From the NCBI GenBank assembly GCA_018268995.1, contig JAFDVL010000035.1:34239-79802 (forward strand): a DNA stretch of 45,564 nt, in the 5' to 3' direction. A program made the position numbers and the translations under genes. Under the pieces are notes generated by a model. The model worked only from the letters and a program-made list of their open reading frames with translations. It was not told the DNA's origin and made no database searches. The DNA comes from Acidobacteriota bacterium (lineage in GTDB: Bacteria > Acidobacteriota > Blastocatellia > RBC074). This document shows positions 33,984-43,425 of the stretch, one piece after another; within the stretch, counting starts at the first letter, position 1; each line of letters starts with the position of its first letter.

Positions 33984-34835
33984 CTATAGATCATGTGCGC
34001 GTCGTTCAAGCACTCCGTTGATTTGGCCGCCAATCAGAATCACGATGCTCGTCAGGTACAGCCAAAACATCAGCGCCATCACGCTGCCAAGCGACCCATA
34101 CGTTAGCGTGTAATTCGAGACGCGCGTGACATACAGCTTGAAGGAAAACGAAATCACCAGCCACATCAGCAAGGCGAAAACAGCACCCGGTGTTACCCAT
34201 TTCCAGTGGCGTGGAATATTTGGCGCAGAGAAATAAATCAGCTCTAACCCGAACAAGAGAAATAAGACCATCAACGGCCATTGCAACAGCTGCCAGCCGC
34301 TTCTGAAAGTTTGGCCCAGGTGAAAATTATTGGCCAGAAAGACCCCCACATTGCCACCAAAAAAGACTATCGCCAACGCCGAAATAATCAGTCCTGAAAA
34401 AACAAAAGTCAGCCCCAAAGCCAAACACCGATCCTTCCACCAGGGACGCATTTTTTTCACTCCATAGGCCACGTTCAAGGAATAAACCAGCGCCTGCAAG
34501 CCGGAGGATGCCGCCCAAATTGTGGCGATGAAACCGAAGCTGAGCAATCCGCTTCGCTGTCGCCGCGTGATTTCCAGCAAGGTTTGCTGAACCAGTGATA
34601 GCGCAGTAGGCGGCAATACCTGACTCAAATAATTCAATAATTGTTCGAGCAAATGCGGGATCGGCAAATACCCAACCAGCGCGGCCAGAAAAATCAACAT
34701 CGGAAAGAGCGCAAACAAGAAATAAAACGCCAACTGCGCTCCGTGTCCAAACACGTCATCGTCAAAGCAGCGGTCAAAGACAACTCGCACAAGCGAAGGT
34801 TCAGTAGATGAATGGGCCGGGGTTTCACGTTCCAT
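33984..34835 (-). CDS. YihY/BrkB family membrane protein
   Basis: A 283 aa inner-membrane protein of the YihY/virulence factor BrkB family (formerly mis-called ribonuclease BN), with about six membrane helices. Family patterns are DDDVFGHGAQLAFYFLFALFPMLIFL near the N-terminus, SSGLQALVYSLNVAYGVKKMRPWWKDR in the middle, and YGSLGSVMALMFWLYLTSIVILIGGQINGVLE at the end. BrkB proteins have been linked to serum resistance in Bordetella, and relatives may transport lipids, but the activity is not settled. A Rho-independent terminator of the upstream TonB-receptor gene lies just before it on the same strand, so it is transcribed separately. Confidence 0.92.
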   Translation of the reverse strand: MERETPAHSSTEPSLVRVVFDRCFDDDVFGHGAQLAFYFLFALFPMLIFLAALVGYLPIPHLLEQLLNYLSQVLPPTALSLVQQTLLEITRRQRSGLLSFGFIATIWAASSGLQALVYSLNVAYGVKKMRPWWKDRCLALGLTFVFSGLIISALAIVFFGGNVGVFLANNFHLGQTFRSGWQLLQWPLMVLFLLFGLELIYFSAPNIPRHWKWVTPGAVFALLMWLVISFSFKLYVTRVSNYTLTYGSLGSVMALMFWLYLTSIVILIGGQINGVLERRAHDL

Positions 34836-34853
34836 GCCCTGCTTTTGTAGCAG

Positions 34854-34885
34854 AAAAAAAGGCGAGAGTGAATGCCACTCCCGCC
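34854..34885 (-). terminator. Rho-independent terminator of the TonB-receptor gene
   Basis: On the minus strand, GGCGGGAGTG, a five-base loop and CACTCTCGCC form a ten-pair stem with one mismatch, followed by seven T (A7 at 34854-34860 on the plus strand). It lies 26 bases after the receptor stop codon and just upstream of the BrkB-like gene. Confidence 0.9.
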
Positions 34886-34911
34886 CGTTTGCAATGAATT
34901 ATGACTTTCGC

Positions 34912-37900
34912 TTAGAACGTGTAGCGCAAGCCAAAGGTAACGCGACGATTGCCGCCATTCGTCGCCCATTGATTCAGGAAGTTCGCGCCGGAATTGATTG
35001 CCGTGTTCGGCGTACCAAAGTTGCGCGTGTTTGTCAGGTTGTAGAACTCGGCACGGATTTGCAGATTCTGCCCTTCGACAATCTTGGTGTTTTTGAGAAT
35101 GCCGAAATCGAAGTTGCCAATCCCGTCGCCACGAATCGTATTGCGTCCGACGGTGCCCACCCGCTGTCCGGTAGTAAGTGCCGAGAACAAACTCGCACCG
35201 CCCGCTTGCCGAATCTGAATCAGATTCATGTTGGACAGGTCAAGCGCGGCACCCGTGGCACTTAGGTTCGGACGAATCGCGTTGCCGACCAGCGCGTCAA
35301 TGCCTTGCAACACGCCCGCCGGGTCAGCACCGTTCAGAATCGTGAAGGGCGTACCGCTTTGGAAGGTCAGGAACCCATTCAATTGCCAGCCACCCAAAAT
35401 GTGACCAACCGCACCGTCCTGGGCACTGAAAAATGGCAGTTGATACACAAAGTTCGTGGTAAAGCGATGCGGACGATCATAGCTGGAACGTGCGCGATCA
35501 CCGTTCAGATTGTAGGGGTCTTGTGCGACGGCGACTTCGCCCTGCGGTTGCGGGTTGAAGATTTCCGACGCGTTGTCAATGAAGCTGCTCCAGGTGTAAT
35601 GCACACCAGCGCTGAAGTTCTTGCTTAGACGCTTGTCCAAGCTGACCTGCATGGAGTGATAGATGGATTGCGCACAGTTGCAACGCAAACGTTCGACACC
35701 ACGCGTCAAATCCACGCGGCGCGGCTGATTGGTCAGCGTCGTGCCTGCCGGATTGTAAAGGAAAGCCGGATCGGTGCGGCTGGTACGCTCCCGCACGACG
35801 GGGTTGCCGTCTACGGTTTGGAACAGTCCATTGCCTTTCGTGCCAACCCAGCCGACGCGCATGACAACGTCTTTGCTGAGTTCACGCGAAACTTCCATGC
35901 TGAATTGATCTGCACTCGGCGAACGGAAATCATCGCCTGCTGTGGTACGAGTAATAAACGGCAGGTTCGCCGTTGGGGGCGCAGCCGCATTGACGATGTT
36001 GGCATACGCATTATTCAACGAAGGATTCAACGCAAACACGAACGGAAACGCGCTTGCGATGTTCAGGTTGATGTTGATGAATCCATAATCGTTGGTGCGC
36101 GAATACCCCCCACGCAACACGGTTTTGTCACCGCCGGTCAACAGACCGATGATACCGTCTTTGCTGAATTCAGGACGCCAGTTGAATCCAAAACGCGGCT
36201 GGAAGTTGTTCGTGTCGCGTTCGGGACGACGGTTCAAACGGAAGACCGGATTATTGCTATTGCGCGCCAGAATCTGTTCTTCAAACGGATATAGCGACGC
36301 AATAGAGTTGCCCGGCGTTTCGTAACGCAAGCCATACGTCAGCGTAAAGTTCGGACGGATTTTCCATTCGTCCTGCGCATAGAAGAAATAGTCGTACCAG
36401 TTGTAATACTGAATTTCGGAACCGCCTGGCACCGGCTTGTTGATTGCCGAAGCAATCGCCGTGTCGTTGACGAACGTGTTGAGGTTTTCATAGGCCAGAC
36501 GCCCGCGAATGGTTGGGAAGAAGAAGCTCTTGACCTGCACGCGGCGGAAGTCAAAGCCAAATTTCATGGCGTGATTGCCCTTCGTCCACGAGAGGTTGTC
36601 GAGAATTTGATACGTGTTATTGAAGCGGAATTGCGGCAGGTTGACTGCAAGTCCGATTGCGGTGCGCGACCCCGCCGCGTTGAAGCCGATCAGACCGAGT
36701 TCGTTGACTTCAATCGAAGGAATCGTTTCGGAAGAGGGGTCTTCGGCGTTCGTCACCGAGCCAAACCGTTGCCAGCCGATGCGCACTTCATTCACGAGCG
36801 AGGTGCTCAGAATGCTGTTGAAGCCAACGTTGGCCGATTGCGTACGCGAGGGGACAATCGTCGCCAAACCGCGCGGGGTAGCTTGTCCGCCGCCAACGTT
36901 GAATGAGCTATTGTAGAAATATCGCGCGTTGATCGTGTGATTCTCGGTGAATTTATGATCCACGCGGGTTGACCATTGGTGATTATTGAAGCGAACGCTG
37001 TTGGCATTCGTCAGCGAACCCAGCGCCACGGCAACACAGCGCGGATCGCGCGTTTGGCCAGCGGGCAACGTGGCCGGGCAAGCCACTCCAGCGACCGGAG
37101 CAAAGTAGGCTGTGCCGGTCGAACCTTGTCCGGCGGGCAGGAACTTCAACAACGCGGCGACTTGCGGGCGTGTGTTGACGGCAGCCAACGCCGCACGTCC
37201 GGCTTCAGTAGGCGCGCCATTGATCGTCGCACCGGAACCAAGCTGGCGATCTGTCCAGCGTTGATAGGAACCGAAGAAAAATGTTTTGTCGCGCAGGATG
37301 GGGCCACCCACCGTGCCGCCATATTGCGTCTCATTGCGACGCGGCGCTTTGGTGAAGCCCGCCGCCTGATCAAGATTGCTGCGCGAATTGAATTTGTTGT
37401 TGTTGTTGAAAATGAATGCTGAGCCGTGAAAATCATTCGTGCCGGATTTGGTGACGACGTTGAAAACCGAACCCGCCGCGCGTCCATATTCCGCCGCGAA
37501 CTGATTGGTCACGAGGCGCACTTCCTGAACCAAATCAGGATTATTGACGGGCTGTTGCGACCCCGACACACTCGGATCGTTGCTATCCTGTCCGTCAATC
37601 ATGAAGTTGTTCGAGCGCAGGCGCATCCCGTTCACCGAGAAATTTACGCTGCCTGCCGCAAACCCTGTTTGCCCGGAACCCAACTGGCTCACCCCCGCCG
37701 CCGATAATGCCACATTCAAAATGTCGCGGTTCGGGGCAAGTGGCAACTCTGACAGACGCTTGCTATCAAAGCGTGTGCTAACCTCCGCATTGGTTGTATT
37801 CAGCACGGAAGCATTTTCCGTCACGGTCACGACTTCCATTACCGTGCTGGGCTTCAGCGTCAAATCCAAAACAGCGTTTTGATTGAGCAATAACTCAACT

Positions 37901-38184
37901 CCAGTTCGCACCAACTTGGCGAAGCCGGGTGACTCAATCGTTATTTCATAGTTTCCGATAGGCAAGTTCGGAAACCGATAGCGACCTTCTTCATCGGTCG
38001 TGCCGGTGCGGGTAGCATTGGTCAGTACTTGACGCACCTTCACTGTAGCATTGGGAATTACCTTTTGCTGCTCATCCATAACCTGCCCCGAAATGGTGGC
38101 TGTGGTGGATTGCCCCCACACCACCGTTGCAAGGCTGGTCATAAACGCCGCGATCAGCATTAATGACTTGATACGTACAAACAT
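34912..38184 (-). CDS. Oar-like TonB-dependent outer membrane receptor
   Basis: A 1090 aa outer-membrane protein from the ATG at 38184, which has an AGGAGG ribosome site five bases upstream; the frame continues to 38256 without support. A signal peptide (FVRIKSLMLIAAFMTSLATVVWGQ) precedes a carboxypeptidase-regulatory-like domain (about residues 27-110: TISGQVMDEQQKVIPNATVKV, GRYRFPNLPIGNYEI). Next comes a TonB plug (NFMIDGQDSNDPSVSG, VTNQFAAEYGRAAGSVFNVVTKSGTNDFHGSAF) and a long barrel ending in FGLRYTF, with the terminal Phe needed for barrel assembly. Such Oar-like receptors are numerous in Acidobacteria and probably take up carbohydrate or other large substrates. There is no SusD-like partner next to it. 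Confidence 0.93.
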   Translation of the reverse strand: MFVRIKSLMLIAAFMTSLATVVWGQSTTATISGQVMDEQQKVIPNATVKVRQVLTNATRTGTTDEEGRYRFPNLPIGNYEITIESPGFAKLVRTGVELLLNQNAVLDLTLKPSTVMEVVTVTENASVLNTTNAEVSTRFDSKRLSELPLAPNRDILNVALSAAGVSQLGSGQTGFAAGSVNFSVNGMRLRSNNFMIDGQDSNDPSVSGSQQPVNNPDLVQEVRLVTNQFAAEYGRAAGSVFNVVTKSGTNDFHGSAFIFNNNNKFNSRSNLDQAAGFTKAPRRNETQYGGTVGGPILRDKTFFFGSYQRWTDRQLGSGATINGAPTEAGRAALAAVNTRPQVAALLKFLPAGQGSTGTAYFAPVAGVACPATLPAGQTRDPRCVAVALGSLTNANSVRFNNHQWSTRVDHKFTENHTINARYFYNSSFNVGGGQATPRGLATIVPSRTQSANVGFNSILSTSLVNEVRIGWQRFGSVTNAEDPSSETIPSIEVNELGLIGFNAAGSRTAIGLAVNLPQFRFNNTYQILDNLSWTKGNHAMKFGFDFRRVQVKSFFFPTIRGRLAYENLNTFVNDTAIASAINKPVPGGSEIQYYNWYDYFFYAQDEWKIRPNFTLTYGLRYETPGNSIASLYPFEEQILARNSNNPVFRLNRRPERDTNNFQPRFGFNWRPEFSKDGIIGLLTGGDKTVLRGGYSRTNDYGFININLNIASAFPFVFALNPSLNNAYANIVNAAAPPTANLPFITRTTAGDDFRSPSADQFSMEVSRELSKDVVMRVGWVGTKGNGLFQTVDGNPVVRERTSRTDPAFLYNPAGTTLTNQPRRVDLTRGVERLRCNCAQSIYHSMQVSLDKRLSKNFSAGVHYTWSSFIDNASEIFNPQPQGEVAVAQDPYNLNGDRARSSYDRPHRFTTNFVYQLPFFSAQDGAVGHILGGWQLNGFLTFQSGTPFTILNGADPAGVLQGIDALVGNAIRPNLSATGAALDLSNMNLIQIRQAGGASLFSALTTGQRVGTVGRNTIRGDGIGNFDFGILKNTKIVEGQNLQIRAEFYNLTNTRNFGTPNTAINSGANFLNQWATNGGNRRVTFGLRYTF

Positions 38185-38189
38185 ATTTT

Positions 38190-38195
38190 CCTCCT
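38190..38195 (-). promoter_or_regulatory. Shine-Dalgarno site of the TonB-receptor gene
   Basis: AGGAGG on the minus strand, five bases before the ATG at 38184. It sets the start 24 codons inside the longest frame and places the signal peptide at the N-terminus. Further upstream in this 276-base gap, GTGAGACAAAATGTCAC (38406-38422) is an imperfect palindrome that might be an operator. Confidence 0.85.
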
Positions 38196-38460
38196 GGAAT
38201 AACGAAACAAATTCAGAGTATTGAATTCTTCTGAACCGAGGTTCGCGATTAGGCAAATCTCAAGCCATTCAGGCAGGAAAAATCGTTTTCTATTGAAAGT
38301 AAAAGAGTTGCTAAGTAGCGATTGGCCAGAGGCGGTGGGCGTGTGAGAAGAAGGACAACCCGCCATCCAAATTTTTGAATATTTTACAATTCTCCCAATT
38401 CAGCAAGTGAGACAAAATGTCACATGGGCGCGTCAAATATAGACGATTTTCGCCCGTAAA

Positions 38461-39573
38461 TTACTTCGCTGTGGCGAGGTGAAAAATCGGTGCACCAAGG
38501 ATTTCAAGCCTTGGGTTCACCCCTAAACCAGGTAAGGATGAAGCAGCTAGTCGCCCATGCTGACGTTGTGGTGCGCCTTCCGCTATGCTAAGGGTAACGT
38601 AGCTATTGAAATCTGTGGCCGAAAACAAATACTCAGGCGGAGTACTATGGGCCAGATGCGCAATCGCCGCCGTAATAATATCGCCTCCCCAGGTGTCTTC
38701 GATGGTCATTGCGATGCCCAGGGAAACACACAAATCCCGAATCTGTCGCGCTTTGGTCAGACCACCAACTTTTGAGATTTTCAGATTGATGACATCCATT
38801 GCCTGATCGTTGTAGCCGCGCACGACCATTTTCAAATCGTCCACGACTTCATCCAACACAAACGGACGATTCGTGTGCTGCCGAACAACCAGGCACTCTT
38901 CATAGCTGTAACATGGCTGTTCAATATAAACATTTACATCACGCACGCCAGCAGCCACACACATTGCTTCGTGCTGCGTCCAGCCACAATTGGCATCCGC
39001 GACCAACACATCTCCGGGCCGCAATTCCGCAGCGACCTTGTGAATACGGGCAATATCCGTGGCCACGTCGCTGCCAGATTTGAGCTGAAATTTGGTGTAG
39101 CCTTCGGCGCGATATTTGCCGACCATCGCCGCCATTCGTTCTGGCGTATCCTGCGAAATCGCGCGATACAAGGCGAAATTCTCGCCATAACGTCCGCCCA
39201 GCAAGGTCACAATTGGCTGCCCACAAGCTTTGCCGAAAATATCCCAGCAAGCCATGTCAATTGCGGATTTCACATACGGATGTCCGCGCAACGATTCATC
39301 CATCCGGCGATTGACCAGATGCAGCTGCGTGGGATCAAGGCCGAGCAAATGTGGCGCAAGTTCTGCGATGCCCGTTCGCGCACCTGCGGCATAGGCAGGC
39401 AAATATGCCGGGCCAAGCGGGCAGACTTCTCCATAGCCGACCAAACCTTCGTCCGTTTCAATTGCAACCACAGTCGAGTCAAACACGTCTACGCTTCTGC
39501 CACCTGACCATTTGTAACTACCTTCGTACAGGGGCAGCTCGACACGATAGACTTTGATACCGGTAATTTGCAT
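38461..39573 (-). CDS. enolase-superfamily enzyme, cis-3-hydroxyproline dehydratase-like
   Basis: A 370 aa mandelate racemase/muconate lactonising enzyme. The N-terminal capping domain begins [18 protein letters not shown] and has [17 protein letters not shown] and [13 protein letters not shown], which I associate with cis-3-hydroxy-L-proline dehydratase and hydroxyproline-betaine epimerase relatives. The barrel has the catalytic Lys in TKFQLKSG, metal ligands in VADANCGW (Asp), YIEQPC (Glu) and VLDEVV (Asp/Glu), and a second Lys in [15 protein letters not shown]. The paired lysines fit racemase or syn-dehydration chemistry on an amino acid. Exact substrate is not provable here. The gene is alone on its strand upstream of the receptor gene, with about 280 bases between them. 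Confidence 0.87.
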   Translation of the reverse strand: MQITGIKVYRVELPLYEGSYKWSGGRSVDVFDSTVVAIETDEGLVGYGEVCPLGPAYLPAYAAGARTGIAELAPHLLGLDPTQLHLVNRRMDESLRGHPYVKSAIDMACWDIFGKACGQPIVTLLGGRYGENFALYRAISQDTPERMAAMVGKYRAEGYTKFQLKSGSDVATDIARIHKVAAELRPGDVLVADANCGWTQHEAMCVAAGVRDVNVYIEQPCYSYEECLVVRQHTNRPFVLDEVVDDLKMVVRGYNDQAMDVINLKISKVGGLTKARQIRDLCVSLGIAMTIEDTWGGDIITAAIAHLAHSTPPEYLFSATDFNSYVTLSIAEGAPQRQHGRLAASSLPGLGVNPRLEILGAPIFHLATAK

Positions 39574-39765
39574 GGGTACACCTCATTCTCAGGATTAGTT
39601 TGAAACGAGGCGGATTATTACTGATTTGTTTGCAGTCAGGCAATGAAAGCTGGGAGCCAGGGAAATTTTCCCAGGCAAAACACGCCGCACGCTTGAATGA
39701 CTGGTCAAACCAATAGATAATCGGCGCATCAACCGGGCTTTTTAACTAACGTGTCGAATAACGCT

Positions 39766-39786
39766 TGGTCACATCTGAGGTGACCA
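39766..39786. promoter_or_regulatory. perfect palindromic hairpin upstream of a Gfo/Idh gene
   Basis: TGGTCAC (39766-39772), a seven-base spacer and GTGACCA (39780-39786). It lies 75 bases before the ATG at 39861, in the 287-base gap between divergent genes, so it may be an operator for one or both. No T-run follows. I see nothing else notable in the gap. Confidence 0.45.
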
Positions 39787-39860
39787 CCCCAACCAACAGG
39801 GGCAATCATTGGCAACGTGAAGAGGAAGCTTCACCTGTTACACAACTCTGAAAGGAAATT

Positions 39861-41216
39861 ATGGACAAGCTTAATCGGCGAGACTTCGTCAAAACATCTG
39901 CCAGTGCTGCGGCGGCTGGCACACTCGGGTTCAACGTCACCAACTATGCGGGCAGTCCAAATGGCACGGTGAGACTTGCCGTGATCGGCTTAAAAGGCCG
40001 TGGCATGAACCACACGCAGGGGTTCTCGGCGTTGCCTAACGTCGAAATTGCGGCGCTTTGCGATATTGACGACTCATTATTTGAGCGGCATATCAAGCAG
40101 CTTGAAAGAACGGGCAAACCGAAACCGGCGATCTTCAAAGATATTCGCAAACTGCTTGAAGACAAAAACATTGATGCCGTTTCGATTGCGACCCCGAACC
40201 ACTGGCATTCGCTGATGACCATCTGGGCCTTACAGGCGGGCAAAGATGTGTACGTCGAAAAACCGATGTCACACACGTATTGGGAAGGCAAGCAGGTGGT
40301 CGCCGCCGCCAAGAAATACGGGAAGATTGTGCAACACGGATCGCAAACCCGATCCAATGTAGCAGCGCGTGAAGCCGTTGACAAAATGCGCAAAGAAGAG
40401 CTGCTCGGCGACGTCTATTACACCCGTGCGCTGTGCTACAAATGGCGTGACACGATTGGCAAAAAGCCGGACGGCGCGGTTCCGGCAGGCGTGGATTATG
40501 ATCTCTGGTTAGGCCCCGCACCGAAGCGTCCCTTCAACGAAAATCGCTTCCATTACAACTGGCACTGGAATTGGGATTACGGCAATGGCGACATCGGCAA
40601 TCAGGGCATCCACGAAATTGATATTTCGCGTTGGGGATTGGGCGTCACACTGCCAACCAAAGTCAGCGCGATGGGCGGCCATTTCATGTTCGATGACGAT
40701 CAAAACACGCCCAACACCATCATTGCCACATACGAGTTCGACAAGAACGGCAAGAAGGCAATTATGGTCACCGAAGTCCGTCACTGGATCACCAACAACG
40801 AAGCAGGCATTAGTGACAGTCCTGAGTTAAAAATGGGCACAGGCGGCGGTCGTGGTGGCAACACTATCGGCAATATCTTCTATGGGTCAAAAGGGTATTT
40901 GGCCATCGAAGGTTATAACAAATACACCACCTTCATGGGCAAGAACCAGGAGCCGGGGCCGTCACGCACAGGCCGCGACAATCACTGGGCCAACTTCATT
41001 GATGTCGTGCGCAGCCGCAAGAAAGAAGACCTGAATGCACCGATTGAAGAAGGGCATTATTCCTGCGCATTGATGCACCTGGCGAATATTTCGTATCGCG
41101 TGGGACGCACGATCAATTTTGATCCGAAGACCGAAACCATCATCGGCGACAAGCAAGCTCAAGCCATGCTGAAGCGCCAATACCGTGCGCCTTTCGTCGT
41201 GCCGGAAAAAGTCTAG
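39861..41216 (+). CDS. Tat-exported Gfo/Idh/MocA family oxidoreductase
   Basis: A 451 aa oxidoreductase, exported folded by its twin-arginine signal (LNRRDFVKTSASAAAAGTLGF). The Rossmann domain starts VRLAVIGLKGRGMNH, with the conserved SIATPNHWH and the DVYVEKPMSH strand typical of the family (the Lys of EKP is catalytic). The C-terminal domain has NWHWNWDYGNGDIGNQGIHEIDISRWGLG, which carries the His and Asp residues used in the active site of periplasmic members common in Planctomycetes, Verrucomicrobia and Acidobacteria. These act on free or polymer-bound sugars, probably with a tightly bound NAD(P). GAAAGGA precedes the ATG. The gene is followed by a family A repeat with a T-run. Confidence 0.9.
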   Translation: MDKLNRRDFVKTSASAAAAGTLGFNVTNYAGSPNGTVRLAVIGLKGRGMNHTQGFSALPNVEIAALCDIDDSLFERHIKQLERTGKPKPAIFKDIRKLLEDKNIDAVSIATPNHWHSLMTIWALQAGKDVYVEKPMSHTYWEGKQVVAAAKKYGKIVQHGSQTRSNVAAREAVDKMRKEELLGDVYYTRALCYKWRDTIGKKPDGAVPAGVDYDLWLGPAPKRPFNENRFHYNWHWNWDYGNGDIGNQGIHEIDISRWGLGVTLPTKVSAMGGHFMFDDDQNTPNTIIATYEFDKNGKKAIMVTEVRHWITNNEAGISDSPELKMGTGGGRGGNTIGNIFYGSKGYLAIEGYNKYTTFMGKNQEPGPSRTGRDNHWANFIDVVRSRKKEDLNAPIEEGHYSCALMHLANISYRVGRTINFDPKTETIIGDKQAQAMLKRQYRAPFVVPEKV

Positions 41217-41235
41217 GGAAACCTGGAGAATAGAA

Positions 41236-41316
41236 AGCATGAAGTACAAGCTTCAGCTTGGTTTTTCCTTCACAGAGAGAAAAACCAAGCTGAAGCTTGT
41301 ACTCCATGCTTTTTTG
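41236..41316. repeat. inverted-repeat element, family A copy 3, probable terminator
   Basis: Arms 41236-41266 and 41280-41310 are inverted with one mismatch over about 30 bases, each with GTAC and AAGC-TTCA-GCTT. The right arm runs straight into TTTTTT (41310-41315), so on the plus strand it should act as a Rho-independent terminator for the oxidoreductase gene. On the minus strand it follows the HD-GYP gene, so it may serve both convergent genes. Confidence 0.92.
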
Positions 41317-41337
41317 TACCCTATACTTTTTTGCCTC

Positions 41338-43170
41338 TTACTTATCCTGCCCGGCGGCTGCCGCGACTGATTCCTCGGCAGGCGCAGGTTCGGGGTCAGG
41401 GACATTATTGACGCGTCTGTCTGGTTTGATTCGTTTGGAGTGAATGGCTTTTTCTAATGCCTTTACCACGTCTTCATCGTACCGGCTACCAACAAACGTA
41501 TTGACGCGATCAATCGCAGCTTCAAAGGTCATGGCGCGTTGATACGGACGATTCGTCGTCATCGCGTCAAAGCAATCCGCAACGCTCACAATCCTCGCCA
41601 TCATTGGAATTTCATCGCCCTTCAACCCAAGCGGGTAGCCCGTGCCATCCATCGTTTCGTGGTGCATGGACATGCCAGGAATGTATTCGGCCATTTCAGG
41701 GTTTTCGGACATGATCAGGCCGCCGATGCGCGGATGGTTTTTCATGATTTCAAATTCCTGATTCGTCAGCGCCGCAGGTTTACGCAAAATGCGGTCTTCG
41801 ATTCCGATCTTGCCGACGTCATGCAACAGTGCCGAAACGCGAATCTTTTCCACTTCATCCGGTGGCAAGCCCATCAACTCGGCAATGGTCTGCGAATACA
41901 CCATCACGCGTTCAGAGTGACCGCGCGTGTACGGGTCTTTGCCGTCAATGGCTGCCGCCAGCGATTTGACTGAGCCGAGGAACAGACGGCGATTCTTTTC
42001 GGAAGAAGCCTTGATTTCATGAATATGCTTTTGAATTTCCGCGCCCATCAGATTGAAGTCCAGCGCCAGCTCGCTGATTTCCCGATTGGTGGTTTCCAAT
42101 TCAATGCGCCGCGTGTATTCGCCTTTGGCAATCGCACGTGCATTTTCTGTGAGCTTTTCAATCGGCTTGCTGAAGCCGCGCGCAAAGAAAAAGCCGGCGA
42201 TGATGGCGGCGATTGCTGCGCCCAGTGAAATCATAATCGTGCGCCAGCGCATTGTTTTCGCGGACAAATACGCCGCTTCTTCATTCACCAGTCCCACCAC
42301 GCCAAGACGTTGTTCGCTGTTCAATTGCGCGGTGGCATAGCTACCCAGAAGATTCAACTTTTCGCCATTTCGCGCCAGCGGAAACGTCGAAGTCGCCGCG
42401 ACGTATTGATTACTGTCCAGCCAATCCCGGACGACTTTCATGTAACGGGCATCCTGTTTCTTGAATGCCAATTGCTCATCCGGGTGCGCAACCACAGAGC
42501 CTTCCCCGTCTACCACAAAAAAGATCGTATTTTCACCATGCAACAATTTCCATTCGTCCAGATTGCCTTTTTGCGCAACCAACGAAAACACTTTTTGCAG
42601 GCTGACAACCGCTAACACGATGCCTTCTATCTGGTCTTTGTTCTTCACGGGTTGCGCCACAACCAGCGCAGGTTCGCGGTAGGTTTGCAAAATGCGCGGC
42701 GCGCCCAAATAGGATTTGCCTTTGGAAGTCGCCGACGATGCTTCAGACAATGCCTCTCGGACTTCTTCGGGGATGATCTTGTTTGAGTTCGTGACGACGC
42801 TATAGTTGTTCAGGTTCTGACTTGGAGCGACAGCTAAGGCGAGCAAATTGGAATCGTCCTCTAAGGTTCGCGCCAGATTTTCCTGCCCCGCCGGACTGGT
42901 GGCCTGCATCAAATTGCCCGTGATTTCAAAGGCGCGAGCATAGGAATTAACCTGTGCAATGTAGCCTTGCACATAAAGTTCAATCTGGCGCGCTTTGTTG
43001 CGCACGGATTGCACCTGATAGTTTTTCTCTTTGCCCTGTAAGGTTTCTGTATTAATTGAAATCAGTTGCCAGCCGACAAACGCAATCGGAGCAAGGCTGA
43101 AAATTACCAACACAAAAAGGATCAAATGCAGGACTTTGATACGCCCAGATAAAAAGGTGGTAACAGCCAT
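41338..43170 (-). CDS. HD-GYP cyclic-di-GMP phosphodiesterase with Cache-like sensor and HAMP
   Basis: A 610 aa membrane signal protein. Residues 12-35 form the first membrane helix, followed by a large periplasmic double-Cache-like region (about 40-310; AVAPSQNLNNYSVVT and VDGEGSVVAHPDEQLAF resemble the family). A second helix (about 312-332) and a HAMP domain (KPIEKLTENARAIAKGEYTRRIE) follow. The HD-GYP domain has HSERV, LLHDVGKIGI (HD at about 450), NHPRIGG, HHE (about 503) and GTGYP (about 509-513), so metal and substrate residues are intact. It should degrade c-di-GMP in response to an extracellular ligand. The C-terminus ends in a Pro/Glu/Ala tail. It diverges from the ECF sigma gene. 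Confidence 0.94.
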   Translation of the reverse strand: MAVTTFLSGRIKVLHLILFVLVIFSLAPIAFVGWQLISINTETLQGKEKNYQVQSVRNKARQIELYVQGYIAQVNSYARAFEITGNLMQATSPAGQENLARTLEDDSNLLALAVAPSQNLNNYSVVTNSNKIIPEEVREALSEASSATSKGKSYLGAPRILQTYREPALVVAQPVKNKDQIEGIVLAVVSLQKVFSLVAQKGNLDEWKLLHGENTIFFVVDGEGSVVAHPDEQLAFKKQDARYMKVVRDWLDSNQYVAATSTFPLARNGEKLNLLGSYATAQLNSEQRLGVVGLVNEEAAYLSAKTMRWRTIMISLGAAIAAIIAGFFFARGFSKPIEKLTENARAIAKGEYTRRIELETTNREISELALDFNLMGAEIQKHIHEIKASSEKNRRLFLGSVKSLAAAIDGKDPYTRGHSERVMVYSQTIAELMGLPPDEVEKIRVSALLHDVGKIGIEDRILRKPAALTNQEFEIMKNHPRIGGLIMSENPEMAEYIPGMSMHHETMDGTGYPLGLKGDEIPMMARIVSVADCFDAMTTNRPYQRAMTFEAAIDRVNTFVGSRYDEDVVKALEKAIHSKRIKPDRRVNNVPDPEPAPAEESVAAAAGQDK

Positions 43171-43425
43171 AATTTTTTGTGGGTTGTTATGAGGTTGATG
43201 TGACTAGGCTTAGTGCGCGGAGTGGGAGCCGCTGAGAAGAAGGGCAAAGGAATCCTAACAAATCCCCCTGCGGTGAACAATAACTTTTTCCGACTTTCTC
43301 AGTCTCCGACACGTCTAAAAGCTTTGTCGGAGGTTGTTTTCGTTCAAGGTGCCTGAAAATTCGGGCTTGACCTGAAAACACCCCGCCGACAAACTACTGA
43401 CCACAGATATTGTGAGGTGCAGCGC

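Noticed and set aside
35656..36294. 212-codon open frame on the plus strand
   Set aside because: It is antisense to the barrel of the TonB-dependent receptor, with no ribosome site or recognisable motif.
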